Part shown: in pieces, positions 25,694-34,349 of the stretch
Position numbering within the stretch: position 1 is the stretch's first letter
Layout: each line of letters opens with the position of its first letter
From: Leyella stercorea
GTDB lineage: Bacteria; Bacteroidota; Bacteroidia; Bacteroidales; Bacteroidaceae
Direction: 5' to 3'
DNA length: 64,000 nucleotides
Assembly: GCF_021531655.1 (NCBI RefSeq)
Contig: NZ_JADYUF010000007.1
Coordinates: 1 to 64,000 of the forward strand
Notes under the pieces: model-generated
The model's input: only the letters and a program-made list of their open reading frames with translations
Databases searched by the model: none
Told to the model about the DNA's origin: nothing
Position numbers and translations under genes: made by a program

Positions 25694-27706
25694 TTATAAG
25701 CAAAGTAATAATAATGTTAAAGCTACCGTACCGGTAAGGAACCAAACGGCATACTGGCGAACGTCGCCGCTCTGCCAAGGACGTATGGTCTCGCCTGCCT
25801 CGTTGGCACCCCAAGCAGAGAAGTCGATAAGACCGTTGATGATCTTCTCGTCAATCCACTGTGCCGTGCGGCTTACGTAGCGGAACAGAATCTTGTGTGT
25901 GACGTACTGATAAACCTCATCCATGTAGAAGCGCTTGTAAGCCCAACGATGCAGACGCGGGAATGTAGCGTACATCTTGTCGGCGATAGGCTGCTTCTCA
26001 CCTTTATATATATAGGTGGCGAGGGCGATAGATACGATTGCAATCACTGTTGATGTGGCTGCAACCTGCGGGTCGAAGTGAACAGTGTAGGCTGTGCCTG
26101 CTGCGCTCACGATTGAGCCGAAGCTTGCCCAGCTCCAGTCGCAGAAACCTCCAAGTGTGGTGAATACACCTACACCTACAGTGACGATGCTCAGGAATAT
26201 GAGCGGGAATGTCATTGTAGCAGGAGCCTCGTGCGGAGTGTGATGAGCGTGGAGCTCCTTGTTCTCTGTACCCCAGAAGATGCCGTAGTAGAGACGGAAC
26301 ATATAGAATGCTGTCATGGCGGCAACGCCTGTCATCCACCAGCCGCATACAGGAGAATACTCGAAGCAAGCGGTGATAATCTCGTCCTTAGAGCTGAAGC
26401 CCGAGAAGAATGGAATACCAGCGATGGCGAGACAAGAGATAAGGAATGTAGCGTGAGTGATAGGCATATACTTGCGCAATCCACCCATTGCCGACATCTC
26501 GTTAGAGTGAACAGCGTGGATGATGCAACCTGCTCCGAGGAACAGACAAGCCTTGAACATAGCGTGTGTGAACAAGTGGAACATTGATGCCATATAACCA
26601 AGCTGAGCGTGGTTGTCAAGGGCGGCACCATGATGACCTGGCAGACATACGCCGAGGGCTACCATCATAAATGCAATCTGAGAGATTGTAGAGAAGGCAA
26701 GCACACGCTTGATGTCGCTCTGTGCACAAGCTACAGCAGCAGCGTAGAAAGCGGTGAAAGCACCAACAATCACTACTACATCAAGAGCCTGAGGAGCGTA
26801 CTCAATCCATACCGGGAAGAGACGTGCAATCTGGAACACACCAGCAACCACCATGGTGGCAGCGTGGATAAGTGCAGATACTGGAGTAGGACCCTCCATA
26901 GCATCTGGCAACCAGATGTGCAACGGGAACATAGCCGACTTACCAGCACCACCGATGAACATCAGCACAAGAGCTGTAGGCAGAATCATACCACCAGCAG
27001 CAAGAGCGCGAGCGTTGTCGGCAACGGTGAAGGCTGTAGCGCATGAACCGTAAGCAATCTCAGTACCGGTGAACGAGAAGTTGTAGCTTCCAGTGTAGTA
27101 ACCGAAAATGAGAATACCGATAAGGAAGAACATATCGGCAAAACGGGTTACGATAAACGCCTTCTTCGAAGCATGTACGGCAGCCTTCAGAGTGTAGTAG
27201 AAGCCAATGAGGAGGTAAGAGCTAACGCCCACAAGCTCCCAGAACATATACATCTGGAAGATGTTGGTGGCGAGCACCAGTCCGAGCATTGACATGGTGA
27301 AGAGTGAGAGGAAAGCGTAGTAGCGCTGGAATCCCTTCTCACCGTGCATGTAGCCGAATGAGTAGATGTGAACCATGAGGCTGACCGTAGAGATGACGAT
27401 GAGCATCATCACTGAGATTGGGTCGAGCAGGATGCCGAGGTCGAAGTGCAGATGGCCCAGTGGCAACCATGTCACGTTGTACGGAACGAAGGTTGCGAAG
27501 GTGCCGTCGGCAAGACGGTCGGCTGAGAAATACTTGAACGCTGTGAAGTAGCTCAACACTGTAACCAGTCCGAGCGAACTGGTACCTATGAGTCCGGCTA
27601 CCTTGTGCGACCAGGCATACTTCTTATTCACGAATTCTGGCAGACCGATAACCAGGAAGCTGATCAGCGGCAACAGAAGAATCCATATTGAATATGTAAA
27701 ATCCAT
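25694..27706 (-). CDS. nuoL: NADH-quinone oxidoreductase subunit L
   Basis: The largest antiporter-like subunit, 670 aa, with FWELVGVSSYLLIGFYY and FPLHIWLPDAMEGPTPVSALIHAATMVVAGV, the conserved proton-channel core. After the 14-helix core the C-terminal 150 residues provide the long lateral helix and final membrane anchor (WFLTGTVALTLLLLCL) that clamp NuoM and NuoN. It starts 9 bases after the nuoK stop. Confidence 0.97.
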   Translation of the reverse strand: MDFTYSIWILLLPLISFLVIGLPEFVNKKYAWSHKVAGLIGTSSLGLVTVLSYFTAFKYFSADRLADGTFATFVPYNVTWLPLGHLHFDLGILLDPISVMMLIVISTVSLMVHIYSFGYMHGEKGFQRYYAFLSLFTMSMLGLVLATNIFQMYMFWELVGVSSYLLIGFYYTLKAAVHASKKAFIVTRFADMFFLIGILIFGYYTGSYNFSFTGTEIAYGSCATAFTVADNARALAAGGMILPTALVLMFIGGAGKSAMFPLHIWLPDAMEGPTPVSALIHAATMVVAGVFQIARLFPVWIEYAPQALDVVVIVGAFTAFYAAAVACAQSDIKRVLAFSTISQIAFMMVALGVCLPGHHGAALDNHAQLGYMASMFHLFTHAMFKACLFLGAGCIIHAVHSNEMSAMGGLRKYMPITHATFLISCLAIAGIPFFSGFSSKDEIITACFEYSPVCGWWMTGVAAMTAFYMFRLYYGIFWGTENKELHAHHTPHEAPATMTFPLIFLSIVTVGVGVFTTLGGFCDWSWASFGSIVSAAGTAYTVHFDPQVAATSTVIAIVSIALATYIYKGEKQPIADKMYATFPRLHRWAYKRFYMDEVYQYVTHKILFRYVSRTAQWIDEKIINGLIDFSAWGANEAGETIRPWQSGDVRQYAVWFLTGTVALTLLLLCL

Positions 27707-27715
27707 AATCTAAAA

Positions 27716-28024
27716 TTAATATTTCATGTTTTCAATACTGTTCACCTGATCGCTGTGGAAATTGCGGTAAACGTTGATAATAATCGCGATAGCTACGGCA
27801 CTCTCGGCAGCGCTCACGCCAATAGAGAAGAGGGTCATGAAGAATCCCTCAAACTCGCCAGGGAAGAGCAGGCGGTTGAATGCCGCAAAGTTCAAGTCGA
27901 CAGCGTTGAGCACGAGCTCTATAGAGACGAGCATTGCTATCAGGTTGCGGCGGGTGACGAAACCGAACACGCCGATGAAGAACAGAAGTGCGCTAAGCAC
28001 GAAATAACATTCTACTGGTATCAT
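27716..28024 (-). CDS. nuoK: NADH-quinone oxidoreductase subunit K
   Basis: Small membrane subunit, 102 aa, three transmembrane helices (MIPVECYFVLSALLFFIGVFG; LIAMLVSIELVLNAVDLNF; GVSAAESAVAIAIIINVYR). The two conserved Glu residues inside the membrane, in SIELVLN and AAESAVA, are present and belong to the proton-transfer axis. It starts 2 bases after the nuoJ stop. Confidence 0.97.
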   Translation of the reverse strand: MIPVECYFVLSALLFFIGVFGFVTRRNLIAMLVSIELVLNAVDLNFAAFNRLLFPGEFEGFFMTLFSIGVSAAESAVAIAIIINVYRNFHSDQVNSIENMKY

Positions 28025-28026
28025 AA

Positions 28027-28545
28027 TTACTTGTCCTCCTTTTCTTTACGTGCTACAACAATTGCACCTATGATACATGCCAGCAAGAATACTGAGATGA
28101 ACTCGAAGGGCAATACATACTGATACTTCTCCGAACCGAGGAGAGCCTCACCGATGGTCTGCATCGGAACCTCCTCGCCCTCAACAGCGAGAGTCAGGAA
28201 GCCGTTCTTGAGTTGGATGCCAGCTACAGTCACCAAACCTACGATGCAAAGCAATGCACCTGAGAGAGCGCGGCTACCCTTAACGTGCTCAACCAATCCC
28301 TGAAGAGTGCGCTTGCTTACGAGCTGCACGGCGAAGATATACATCATCACCATACCACCGGCGTAAACGCTAATCTGGGCAGCACCAAGATAGGTGTAGT
28401 CGAGCAGGAAGTAGAGACCTGCCACTCCAAGGAGCACGAAAAGCAGGAATGTGATAGAACGCATGATGCGCTTTGTCATCACGCACATGACAGCCGAGCC
28501 AAGGATGACCACTGCCAAGATGCAAAACATTACTAAACTTGCCAT
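28027..28545 (-). CDS. nuoJ: NADH-quinone oxidoreductase subunit J
   Basis: Membrane subunit of 172 aa with five hydrophobic segments. The third, YTYLGAAQISVYAGGMVMMYIFAVQL, is the helix that carries the pi-bulge (YxGAxxVxxYVGAVxxxxxF) linking quinone chemistry to pumping. It follows nuoI by 14 bases and precedes nuoK. Confidence 0.95.
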   Translation of the reverse strand: MASLVMFCILAVVILGSAVMCVMTKRIMRSITFLLFVLLGVAGLYFLLDYTYLGAAQISVYAGGMVMMYIFAVQLVSKRTLQGLVEHVKGSRALSGALLCIVGLVTVAGIQLKNGFLTLAVEGEEVPMQTIGEALLGSEKYQYVLPFEFISVFLLACIIGAIVVARKEKEDK

Positions 28546-28559
28546 TGTTTTCTTACTCC

Positions 28560-29096
28560 TTATTTGGTTTTAGTGTTAAATGTTCCGATTTCGAAGTCAG
28601 CACCGCCGTCGATGATATTAGGCAGCGAACCTCCCTTGTAGTCCTCCTTGTCGAGGTGAAGCACGAGTGCCTCGCGGTCGAACACAGAGTTCTCGAAATC
28701 GTTGACAAACTTGATGGCACCGAAGTTACAAGCATTGACACAAAGCTCGCAGAACATGCAGTCGCCAAGGTCGTACTGGTAGTCGACAAGCTGCTTTTTC
28801 TTCTTGCCGGTCTCCGGGTTCTCCACCATCTGCGATACAATCTTTATGGTGCCGTTCGGGCAAGCCTTCTCGCAAAGTGTACAAGCAGTACACTTCACCG
28901 CTCCGTTCTCGTCGCGGTTCATCACAAGGCGTCCGCGGTGGCGGGCTGCAATGTGAAGCGTAGTCTTGCGGTTCTCGGGATACTGCTCAGTGCTCTTCGG
29001 TGTGAAGTACTCCTTCCAGGTGGTCTTCATACCTACAGCGAGAGTCTTCACAGCAGCTCCGATTTCTCCGAAATATGATTTTTTGTTTTCTTCCAT
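28560..29096 (-). CDS. nuoI: NADH-quinone oxidoreductase subunit I
   Basis: Peripheral iron-sulfur subunit, 178 aa from the ATG at 29096 (MEENKKSYF); a longer frame to 29141 would overlap nuoH by 26 bases. Two ferredoxin motifs, CTACTLCEKACP and CMFCELCVNACN, ligate the N6a and N6b [4Fe-4S] clusters that pass electrons to NuoB. The second motif ends in CN instead of the usual CP. The C-terminal 50 residues are acidic and lie outside the core fold. Confidence 0.96.
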   Translation of the reverse strand: MEENKKSYFGEIGAAVKTLAVGMKTTWKEYFTPKSTEQYPENRKTTLHIAARHRGRLVMNRDENGAVKCTACTLCEKACPNGTIKIVSQMVENPETGKKKKQLVDYQYDLGDCMFCELCVNACNFGAIKFVNDFENSVFDREALVLHLDKEDYKGGSLPNIIDGGADFEIGTFNTKTK

Positions 29097-29115
29097 TGTT
29101 TTTAATAATGTGTTT

Positions 29116-30201
29116 TTAGAAGTGCCAACCGAATGCCACAACTACTGTCATGAGAATCAAGTTGATGAGACACAAAGGCATGAGGTATTTCCACTCGAGC
29201 TTCAGTATCTGGTCGATACGCAGACGTGGGAATGTCCAGCGCACCCACATGAGCAGCCATACAACAGCGAATGTCTTGCCAAGGAACCAAACGATACCAG
29301 GGATGAAGTTGAGGATACCGTCAACGGCCTCAACGCCGATGTTGAACGGAGCCCAACCGCCAAGGAATACTGTTGTGGCGATGCCTGAAACTACGAAGAG
29401 GTTGAGGTACTCGGCGAGATAGTAGAAGCCGAATCCCATACCCGAATACTCGGTGTGATAACCGGCTGTAAGCTCCGACTCAGCCTCAGCCAAGTCGAAC
29501 GGGCCACGGTTAGCCTCGGCATTACCTGCTACGAGGAACACGAGGAAGGCGATGATAGCCGGGATGTGTCCCTTGAAGATGAGCCAGCCGAAAGCACCGG
29601 TCTGAGCCTCAACGATACCGCTAACCTGCATTGTACCTGTCAAGACAACAGCTGTGATAAGGCAAAGTGCAAGTGACATTTCGTAAGAGATGAGCTGCAC
29701 GGCACCACGCATAGCCGAAACTACTGAGTACTTGTTGTTAGAACCCCAACCTGCCATAAAGATACCTACGATGCCGATACTTGAAATAGCCGACATGAGG
29801 AATACGCCAACGTTGAAGTCGAGCACCTCGGCACCATTGTTCCAAGGCAGGAACGAGAATGTGCCTACAGAGGCGATAATCACGAGGAACGGAGCAACAT
29901 AGTAGAGCACCTTGTCGGCACCGTCGACTGAGAAGATCTCCTTGATGAGCATCTTCAGCACGTCGGCAAACACCTGGAACACGCCCCAAGGACCTACACG
30001 CATCGGGCCAAGACGGCACTGGAAGTAGGCGCAGACCTTACGCTCCATGAAGATCAAGATGATGGCAAGGATGGCATAACCAGCAAGAATGCAGACACCA
30101 ACCAGGATGCACTCGATCAGTATTGTCCAGAAATCTCCGAGTCCGCAGGTTACTGCGAGGAGATTGTGGAACCAGTTTGTTACAATACTAAAGTCAAACA
30201 T
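29116..30201 (-). CDS. nuoH: NADH-quinone oxidoreductase subunit H
   Basis: Inner-membrane subunit forming the quinone chamber, about eight membrane helices. Recognisable are FMERKVCAYFQCRLGPMRVGPWGVFQVFADVLKML and NRGPFDLAEAESELTAGYHTEYSGMGF, the conserved loops at the Q site. I place the start at 30201 (MFDFSIVTNWF); the open frame upstream is translated repeat. It is 361 aa, slightly long. A 183-base repeat-rich gap separates it from nuoCD. Confidence 0.96.
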   Translation of the reverse strand: MFDFSIVTNWFHNLLAVTCGLGDFWTILIECILVGVCILAGYAILAIILIFMERKVCAYFQCRLGPMRVGPWGVFQVFADVLKMLIKEIFSVDGADKVLYYVAPFLVIIASVGTFSFLPWNNGAEVLDFNVGVFLMSAISSIGIVGIFMAGWGSNNKYSVVSAMRGAVQLISYEMSLALCLITAVVLTGTMQVSGIVEAQTGAFGWLIFKGHIPAIIAFLVFLVAGNAEANRGPFDLAEAESELTAGYHTEYSGMGFGFYYLAEYLNLFVVSGIATTVFLGGWAPFNIGVEAVDGILNFIPGIVWFLGKTFAVVWLLMWVRWTFPRLRIDQILKLEWKYLMPLCLINLILMTVVVAFGWHF

Positions 30202-30210
30202 TTTGTTTAA

Positions 30211-30381
30211 ATTTTGATTTTTGAGTTTTGAACTTTGAATTGTTGCGGCAAGCCGCAATTTTGAATTATGAGTTGTGAGTTTTGAATTATTGAATTGCGA
30301 TTTACCCTATCAATTCATAATTCTTAACTCCTAATCGGCGAAGCCGACAATTCAACATTCAACATTCAAAATTCAACATTC
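30211..30381. repeat. Dispersed A/T-rich repeat, copy 2, inside the nuo operon
   Basis: Same blocks as 22611-22747: TTTTGAGTTTTGAACTTTGAA, a GCGGCAAGCCGC hairpin, CGGCGAAGCCGACAATTC and ATTCAACATTCAAAATTC. It fills the gap between nuoCD and nuoH. Confidence 0.75.
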
Positions 30382-30384
30382 CTT

Positions 30385-31956
30385 TTATCTGTCGATGTCC
30401 GGAATAACGAAGTCGATAGCAGCACCTGTTGTAATCAAGTCGGCAATCTTCTGTCCACGAAGCATCGGATCGAGAGCACCAGTAAGGGTCAAGCCCATCG
30501 GACGCATCTTCATACGGTAAGGACTCTTGTCGCCCTTAGAGTCGAGATAAACGCCAAACTCACCGCTGGCACCCTCAACTGAGAAGTACCACTGTCCCTC
30601 GGGCACCTTAATGATAGGCTTCTGCTTGATGTAGAAGTCGCCCTCCGGAATATTGTCGATAAGCTGTTCGATGATGTTAAGGCTCTGATAAAGCTCCTTG
30701 ATGTGGCAGTAGTAACGATCCATTGAGTCGCAACCAGTCATTGTTATCTCCTCCCACTCTACCTTGTCGTAGAGGTCGTACGGATGACGCTTACGAGTAT
30801 CGTTCTTCCATCCGGCAGCACGTCCGGCAGGACCTGTCACGCCGTAGTTGATACAATCCTCAAGACCCATAGGACCAACGCCTACAAGACGATTGTGAGT
30901 GATAACGTTGTCGCCGAATACGTCGAGATACTCCTGAATCATCGGACGCAGATACTTGCAGAGCTTCTTTGTGTTCTCTACAAACTTCGGGTCGATGTCG
31001 GCCTGGAGTCCACCGATGCGGTAGTAGTTCTGAATAAGGCGTCCGCCTGTTGTCTCCTCCATCACGTTCAATACATGCTCACGGTCGCGCATGCAGTAGA
31101 GGAAAGCAGTCAGTGCACCCAAGTCCTGAGCTGTACAGCCGAGGTAGAGCAAGTGCGAGTCGATACGCTGAAGCTCGTCCATGATAGTACGGATATAGTG
31201 GATACGGTCGCTGAGTTCAATGCCCATACCCTCCTCTATCACGCCAACAAGAGCATGGCGGTGCATCATAGCCGAGAGATAGTTCAAGCGGTCGGTCAAG
31301 GCGAGAGTCTGCGGATAGGTCATGCCCTCCCACATTTTCTCAATACCACGGTGGATATATCCAAGGTGAGGATAAACGCGCTTCACCTTCTCGCCATCGA
31401 GCACAGTCTGCAAGCGGAGCACACCGTGAGTTGACGGATGGTTAGGACCGATGTTCACTACGAAGTCGTCGTCGTCAAACAGACGCTTCTTTGTAGCTAC
31501 GAGGTGGCCGTCAGCGTTGAGCGAGTATTCTACAGTGAAGTCTGACTCAGGCTCGTCGGTCAACGGGAACTGGTTTGCCTCAGGGCTCATGTCGAAGTCC
31601 TTGCGCAATGGGTAGCCGTTGAAGTCGGTGCGGAGGAAGAGGCGACGCATGTCGGGATGACCGAGGAACTTGATGCCTACGAAGTCGAACACCTCGCGCT
31701 CAAGCAGTTCAGCCGACTTCCACAGATAGATGACAGTAGGGATAACGTCGCTACCGTCTACCTTCTTGGCGATGGTCTTTACAGAGCAGCGCTCGTTGTT
31801 GTCGGTATTCTCAAGGATGTAGATACATCCGTAGCCTTCTTCGCCGAAGTCCTCGCCGATGATGGTAACAAGGTAGTCGAAATGTTTCTGGTTCTTCAGC
31901 TTCGACATCTCACTTGCGAAATTGTCAAATGAGAGTTCAATGTTTTCAAGTTTCAT
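30385..31956 (-). CDS. nuoCD: NADH-quinone oxidoreductase fused subunits C and D
   Basis: A fusion of 523 aa. NuoC fills residues 1-160 (WKSAELLEREVFDFVGIKFLGHPDMRRLF, then GYPLRKDF). NuoD follows from about 170 with VNIGPNHPSTHGVLRL and the region of quinone-binding His/Tyr, then EGMTYPQTLALTDRLNY. Both parts sit at the hydrophilic arm next to NuoB and NuoI; NuoD shapes the quinone site. It begins 18 bases after the nuoB stop. Confidence 0.97.
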   Translation of the reverse strand: MKLENIELSFDNFASEMSKLKNQKHFDYLVTIIGEDFGEEGYGCIYILENTDNNERCSVKTIAKKVDGSDVIPTVIYLWKSAELLEREVFDFVGIKFLGHPDMRRLFLRTDFNGYPLRKDFDMSPEANQFPLTDEPESDFTVEYSLNADGHLVATKKRLFDDDDFVVNIGPNHPSTHGVLRLQTVLDGEKVKRVYPHLGYIHRGIEKMWEGMTYPQTLALTDRLNYLSAMMHRHALVGVIEEGMGIELSDRIHYIRTIMDELQRIDSHLLYLGCTAQDLGALTAFLYCMRDREHVLNVMEETTGGRLIQNYYRIGGLQADIDPKFVENTKKLCKYLRPMIQEYLDVFGDNVITHNRLVGVGPMGLEDCINYGVTGPAGRAAGWKNDTRKRHPYDLYDKVEWEEITMTGCDSMDRYYCHIKELYQSLNIIEQLIDNIPEGDFYIKQKPIIKVPEGQWYFSVEGASGEFGVYLDSKGDKSPYRMKMRPMGLTLTGALDPMLRGQKIADLITTGAAIDFVIPDIDR

Positions 31957-31974
31957 ATCTTATACCTTATTATA

Positions 31975-32688
31975 TTAATCAGTTAGACCTTTCTTAGCGT
32001 CGAAGTCCTCAGGAACGTTGTTCACTACGATGGTCTCGCGCTTCTTCTCGCTTGCGAGAGCCTCGTTGCTAAGTCCGTGCAGACCGCCCTTCGACATTGA
32101 GAGTTCCTTCTCCTCGCTGTTCATCTTGTGGTTGGCACCACCGAAGAACTTCTCTACCTTCACCTTACGCTGAAGCTGCATCATACCATAGAGGATAGCC
32201 TCTGGACGTGGAGGACAGCCCGGAACGTAAACGTCTACCGGAACAATCTCCGAGATGCCACGCACCACGTTGTACGAGTTTTTGAACGGACCGCCCGAGA
32301 TGGCGCAACCGCCCACAGCTACAACATACTTAGGCTCAGCCATCTCGTCGTAGAGACGCTTGAAGACAGGAGCCATCTTGTTGGTGATGGTACCGGCACA
32401 CATGATAAGGTCGGCCTGACGTGGAGAGTTACGTGTTACCTCGAAGCCGAAGCGTGAGAAGTCGTAGCGGGCGCAGCCCACTGCCATAAACTCAATACCG
32501 CAGCACGAAGTACCGAATGTTAATGACCACAAAGAGTTGGAACGGCCCCAGTTGATAGCCTGGTCGAGCGAGCCAACCACTACGTTGACGCCTCCTTCAT
32601 GGAGTTCGTCTACGATTTTCTCAAGGCCCTCATTGTCCTTGAACTCATCGTAAGGGATACTCTTGATGACAGGTTTTCTTACTTCCAT
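31975..32688 (-). CDS. nuoB: NADH-quinone oxidoreductase subunit B
   Basis: Iron-sulfur subunit ligating the terminal N2 cluster. TFGTSCCGIEFMAVG gives the tandem Cys pair, with further ligands in MCAGTITNKMAP and VYVPGCPPRPEAI; ARYDFSRFGFE is the conserved quinone-site loop. I prefer the ATG at 32688 (MEVRKPVIKS; 237 aa, overlapping nuoA by 10 bases) to one at 32709. The C-terminal 60 residues are a charged extension beyond the core fold. Confidence 0.96.
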   Translation of the reverse strand: MEVRKPVIKSIPYDEFKDNEGLEKIVDELHEGGVNVVVGSLDQAINWGRSNSLWSLTFGTSCCGIEFMAVGCARYDFSRFGFEVTRNSPRQADLIMCAGTITNKMAPVFKRLYDEMAEPKYVVAVGGCAISGGPFKNSYNVVRGISEIVPVDVYVPGCPPRPEAILYGMMQLQRKVKVEKFFGGANHKMNSEEKELSMSKGGLHGLSNEALASEKKRETIVVNNVPEDFDAKKGLTD

Positions 32689-33029
32689 TCCAATGCTCCT
32701 TTCCGCCATGCATAAGCAAGGCCAAATACCAATACCAGCATAAAGAAGCCTACGCTCGCAAGCGCCATGGCTCCAAACTGCTTGACAACCACTGCCCAGG
32801 GGTAGAGGAAGAGTGTCTCAATGTCGAACATCAGGAAAAGGATAGCAAAGAGGTAGTAGCCCACGTGTACTGGAATCCAAGAGGTTCCACGCGTAGGAAT
32901 ACCACACTCAAAAGGCTGACCCTTAACCGGGTTGTACGAACGAGGACCTACGAGCTTTGCAACTACGTATGCACCTACCACCAATACAACAGCCGTCAAG
33001 ATGACTGTGATTAATAAAATAAAATCCAT
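32679..33029 (-). CDS. nuoA: NADH-quinone oxidoreductase subunit A
   Basis: First gene of the operon. A small membrane subunit, 116 aa from the ATG at 33029 (MDFILLITVIL), with three hydrophobic helices. The signature PFECGIPTRGTSW contains the loop Cys that changes accessibility between active and resting complex I, and FLMFDIETLFLYPWAV contains the acidic pair of helix two. The frame upstream to 33113 is leader sequence. A -7 box lies at 33102-33109. Confidence 0.96.
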   Translation of the reverse strand: MDFILLITVILTAVVLVVGAYVVAKLVGPRSYNPVKGQPFECGIPTRGTSWIPVHVGYYLFAILFLMFDIETLFLYPWAVVVKQFGAMALASVGFFMLVLVFGLAYAWRKGALEWK

Positions 33030-33101
33030 AAAATTATTAAAACAATTTGTTTTCTCTACGTAGAATACTTTATAAGTATCCGAATTGCAATTTTCAGTTT
33101 G

Positions 33102-33109
33102 CAAAGTTA
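33102..33109 (-). promoter_or_regulatory. -7 element of the nuo operon
   Basis: TAACTTTG on the minus strand, 72 bases ahead of the nuoA ATG. No clear TTTG box at -33. Confidence 0.5.
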
Positions 33110-33208
33110 GCAATAAATATTGGAATGTTGTGGATTTTTAAGAAAAAATCCTAATAAGAATGAAAGAAAATGCCAACAATTTTATCAAACAAAAAAAACT
33201 CAAATATT

Positions 33209-33300
33209 GCCCGTAGCCACAATCTTAGGTTTATGGCTCGGGCAATGATGGCATATATAATAAAAACTGCCACAATCAGTCATTATCTCGGCAAGCTCAA
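33209..33300 (+). pseudogene. Fragment of a second lysO copy
   Basis: Bases 33209-33263 match 38205-38260 inside the lysO gene with 5 differences in 56 positions, one of them a single-base deletion (after CTCGG) that breaks the frame. The peptide ATILG-WL, shifted to AMMAYII, is recognisable. Weaker similarity may continue to the aldolase stop codon. No other lysO sequence is nearby. Confidence 0.7.
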
Positions 33301-34343
33301 CATAAAGTTGTTAATATTCGGTCCAATTCGTCCAGTTCCTCTTCCTTAGTCGCCCAACTGGTGACGAAACGACAGACAATCTCCTCATCACTCTTTCTCT
33401 CCCATATCTCAAAAGCTACCTTCTGTGAGAGTGCTTCGTAGAGTCTTTTGGGCAGAACGATGAACTGCTGATTAGTTGGCGAGTCGTAGGCTATCGCTAT
33501 GCCATGCTTTTTGAATATATCGCAGATACGGACAGCCATATTGATGGCATGTTGCGAAACCTTAAAATACAGATTGTCAGTAAACAACGTGTCAAACTGG
33601 ATGCCAAGCATTCTGCCTTTGGCGAGCAAAGCTCCGTGGCGTTTCACGATAGTGAAGAAATATTTGGGAGCCTTCATTCCTGTGAACACCACAGCCTCAC
33701 CAATCATTGCTCCAACCTTTGTACCACCAATATAGAACACATCGCAATGCTTGGCGAGGAATGGCAAGTCGTAGTCGCATGCCTCCGACATCAGTCCGTA
33801 GCCCAGTCGTGCTCCGTCGATAAACAGACGCAGATCATATTTCCGGCATGTGGCGTACAGATTCTCAAGCTCAGTCCTTGTGTATACCATTCCAAACTCA
33901 GTAGGCATTGAGATATACACCATTCCTGGTTGCACCATGTGCGGATGCGTCTCGTCAGCCAAGAATCTGTCCATGTATGCAGACAGAGTGTCAGGAGTCA
34001 GCTTGCTGTCGACGGAGGGAAGAGTGATAACCTTATGTCCGAATGCCTCCACGGCGCCAGACTCATGCACCTCAATATGTCCTGTCTCCACACAAACAAC
34101 GCCCTCACATCCCAGCAGCACAGAGTCGATGACCGTTGTGTTGGTCTGCGTACCACCCACAAGGAAGAACACGTCAGCCTCCTCGTTATCTACAGCCTTG
34201 CGAATCTTCTGTTTTGCCGACTCTGTATAATGGTCGTAGCCATAACCAGGAGTCTTGTCATCGTTTGTCCTGCCAAGAGCCTCTAATATCTCCGGCAACA
34301 TACCGTTGTTGTAGTCACTTTGAAATGAAATCATATAATGCAA
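33297..34343 (-). CDS. PLP-dependent threonine aldolase-like lyase, 348 aa
   Basis: Fold-type I PLP enzyme of the threonine aldolase/beta-eliminating lyase family. FIDGARLGYGL carries the Asp and Arg contacting the cofactor and FYIGGTKVGAM the Schiff-base Lys209; GGTQTN near residue 65 binds the phosphate. Such enzymes split L-threonine or L-allo-threonine into glycine and acetaldehyde; this subgroup is more distant from E. coli LtaE, so specificity is uncertain. It follows the MFS gene by 6 bases, suggesting that one imports or exports what the other handles. A start at residue 4 (34334) is also possible. Confidence 0.85.
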   Translation of the reverse strand: MHYMISFQSDYNNGMLPEILEALGRTNDDKTPGYGYDHYTESAKQKIRKAVDNEEADVFFLVGGTQTNTTVIDSVLLGCEGVVCVETGHIEVHESGAVEAFGHKVITLPSVDSKLTPDTLSAYMDRFLADETHPHMVQPGMVYISMPTEFGMVYTRTELENLYATCRKYDLRLFIDGARLGYGLMSEACDYDLPFLAKHCDVFYIGGTKVGAMIGEAVVFTGMKAPKYFFTIVKRHGALLAKGRMLGIQFDTLFTDNLYFKVSQHAINMAVRICDIFKKHGIAIAYDSPTNQQFIVLPKRLYEALSQKVAFEIWERKSDEEIVCRFVTSWATKEEELDELDRILTTLC

Positions 34344-34349
34344 TTATTT

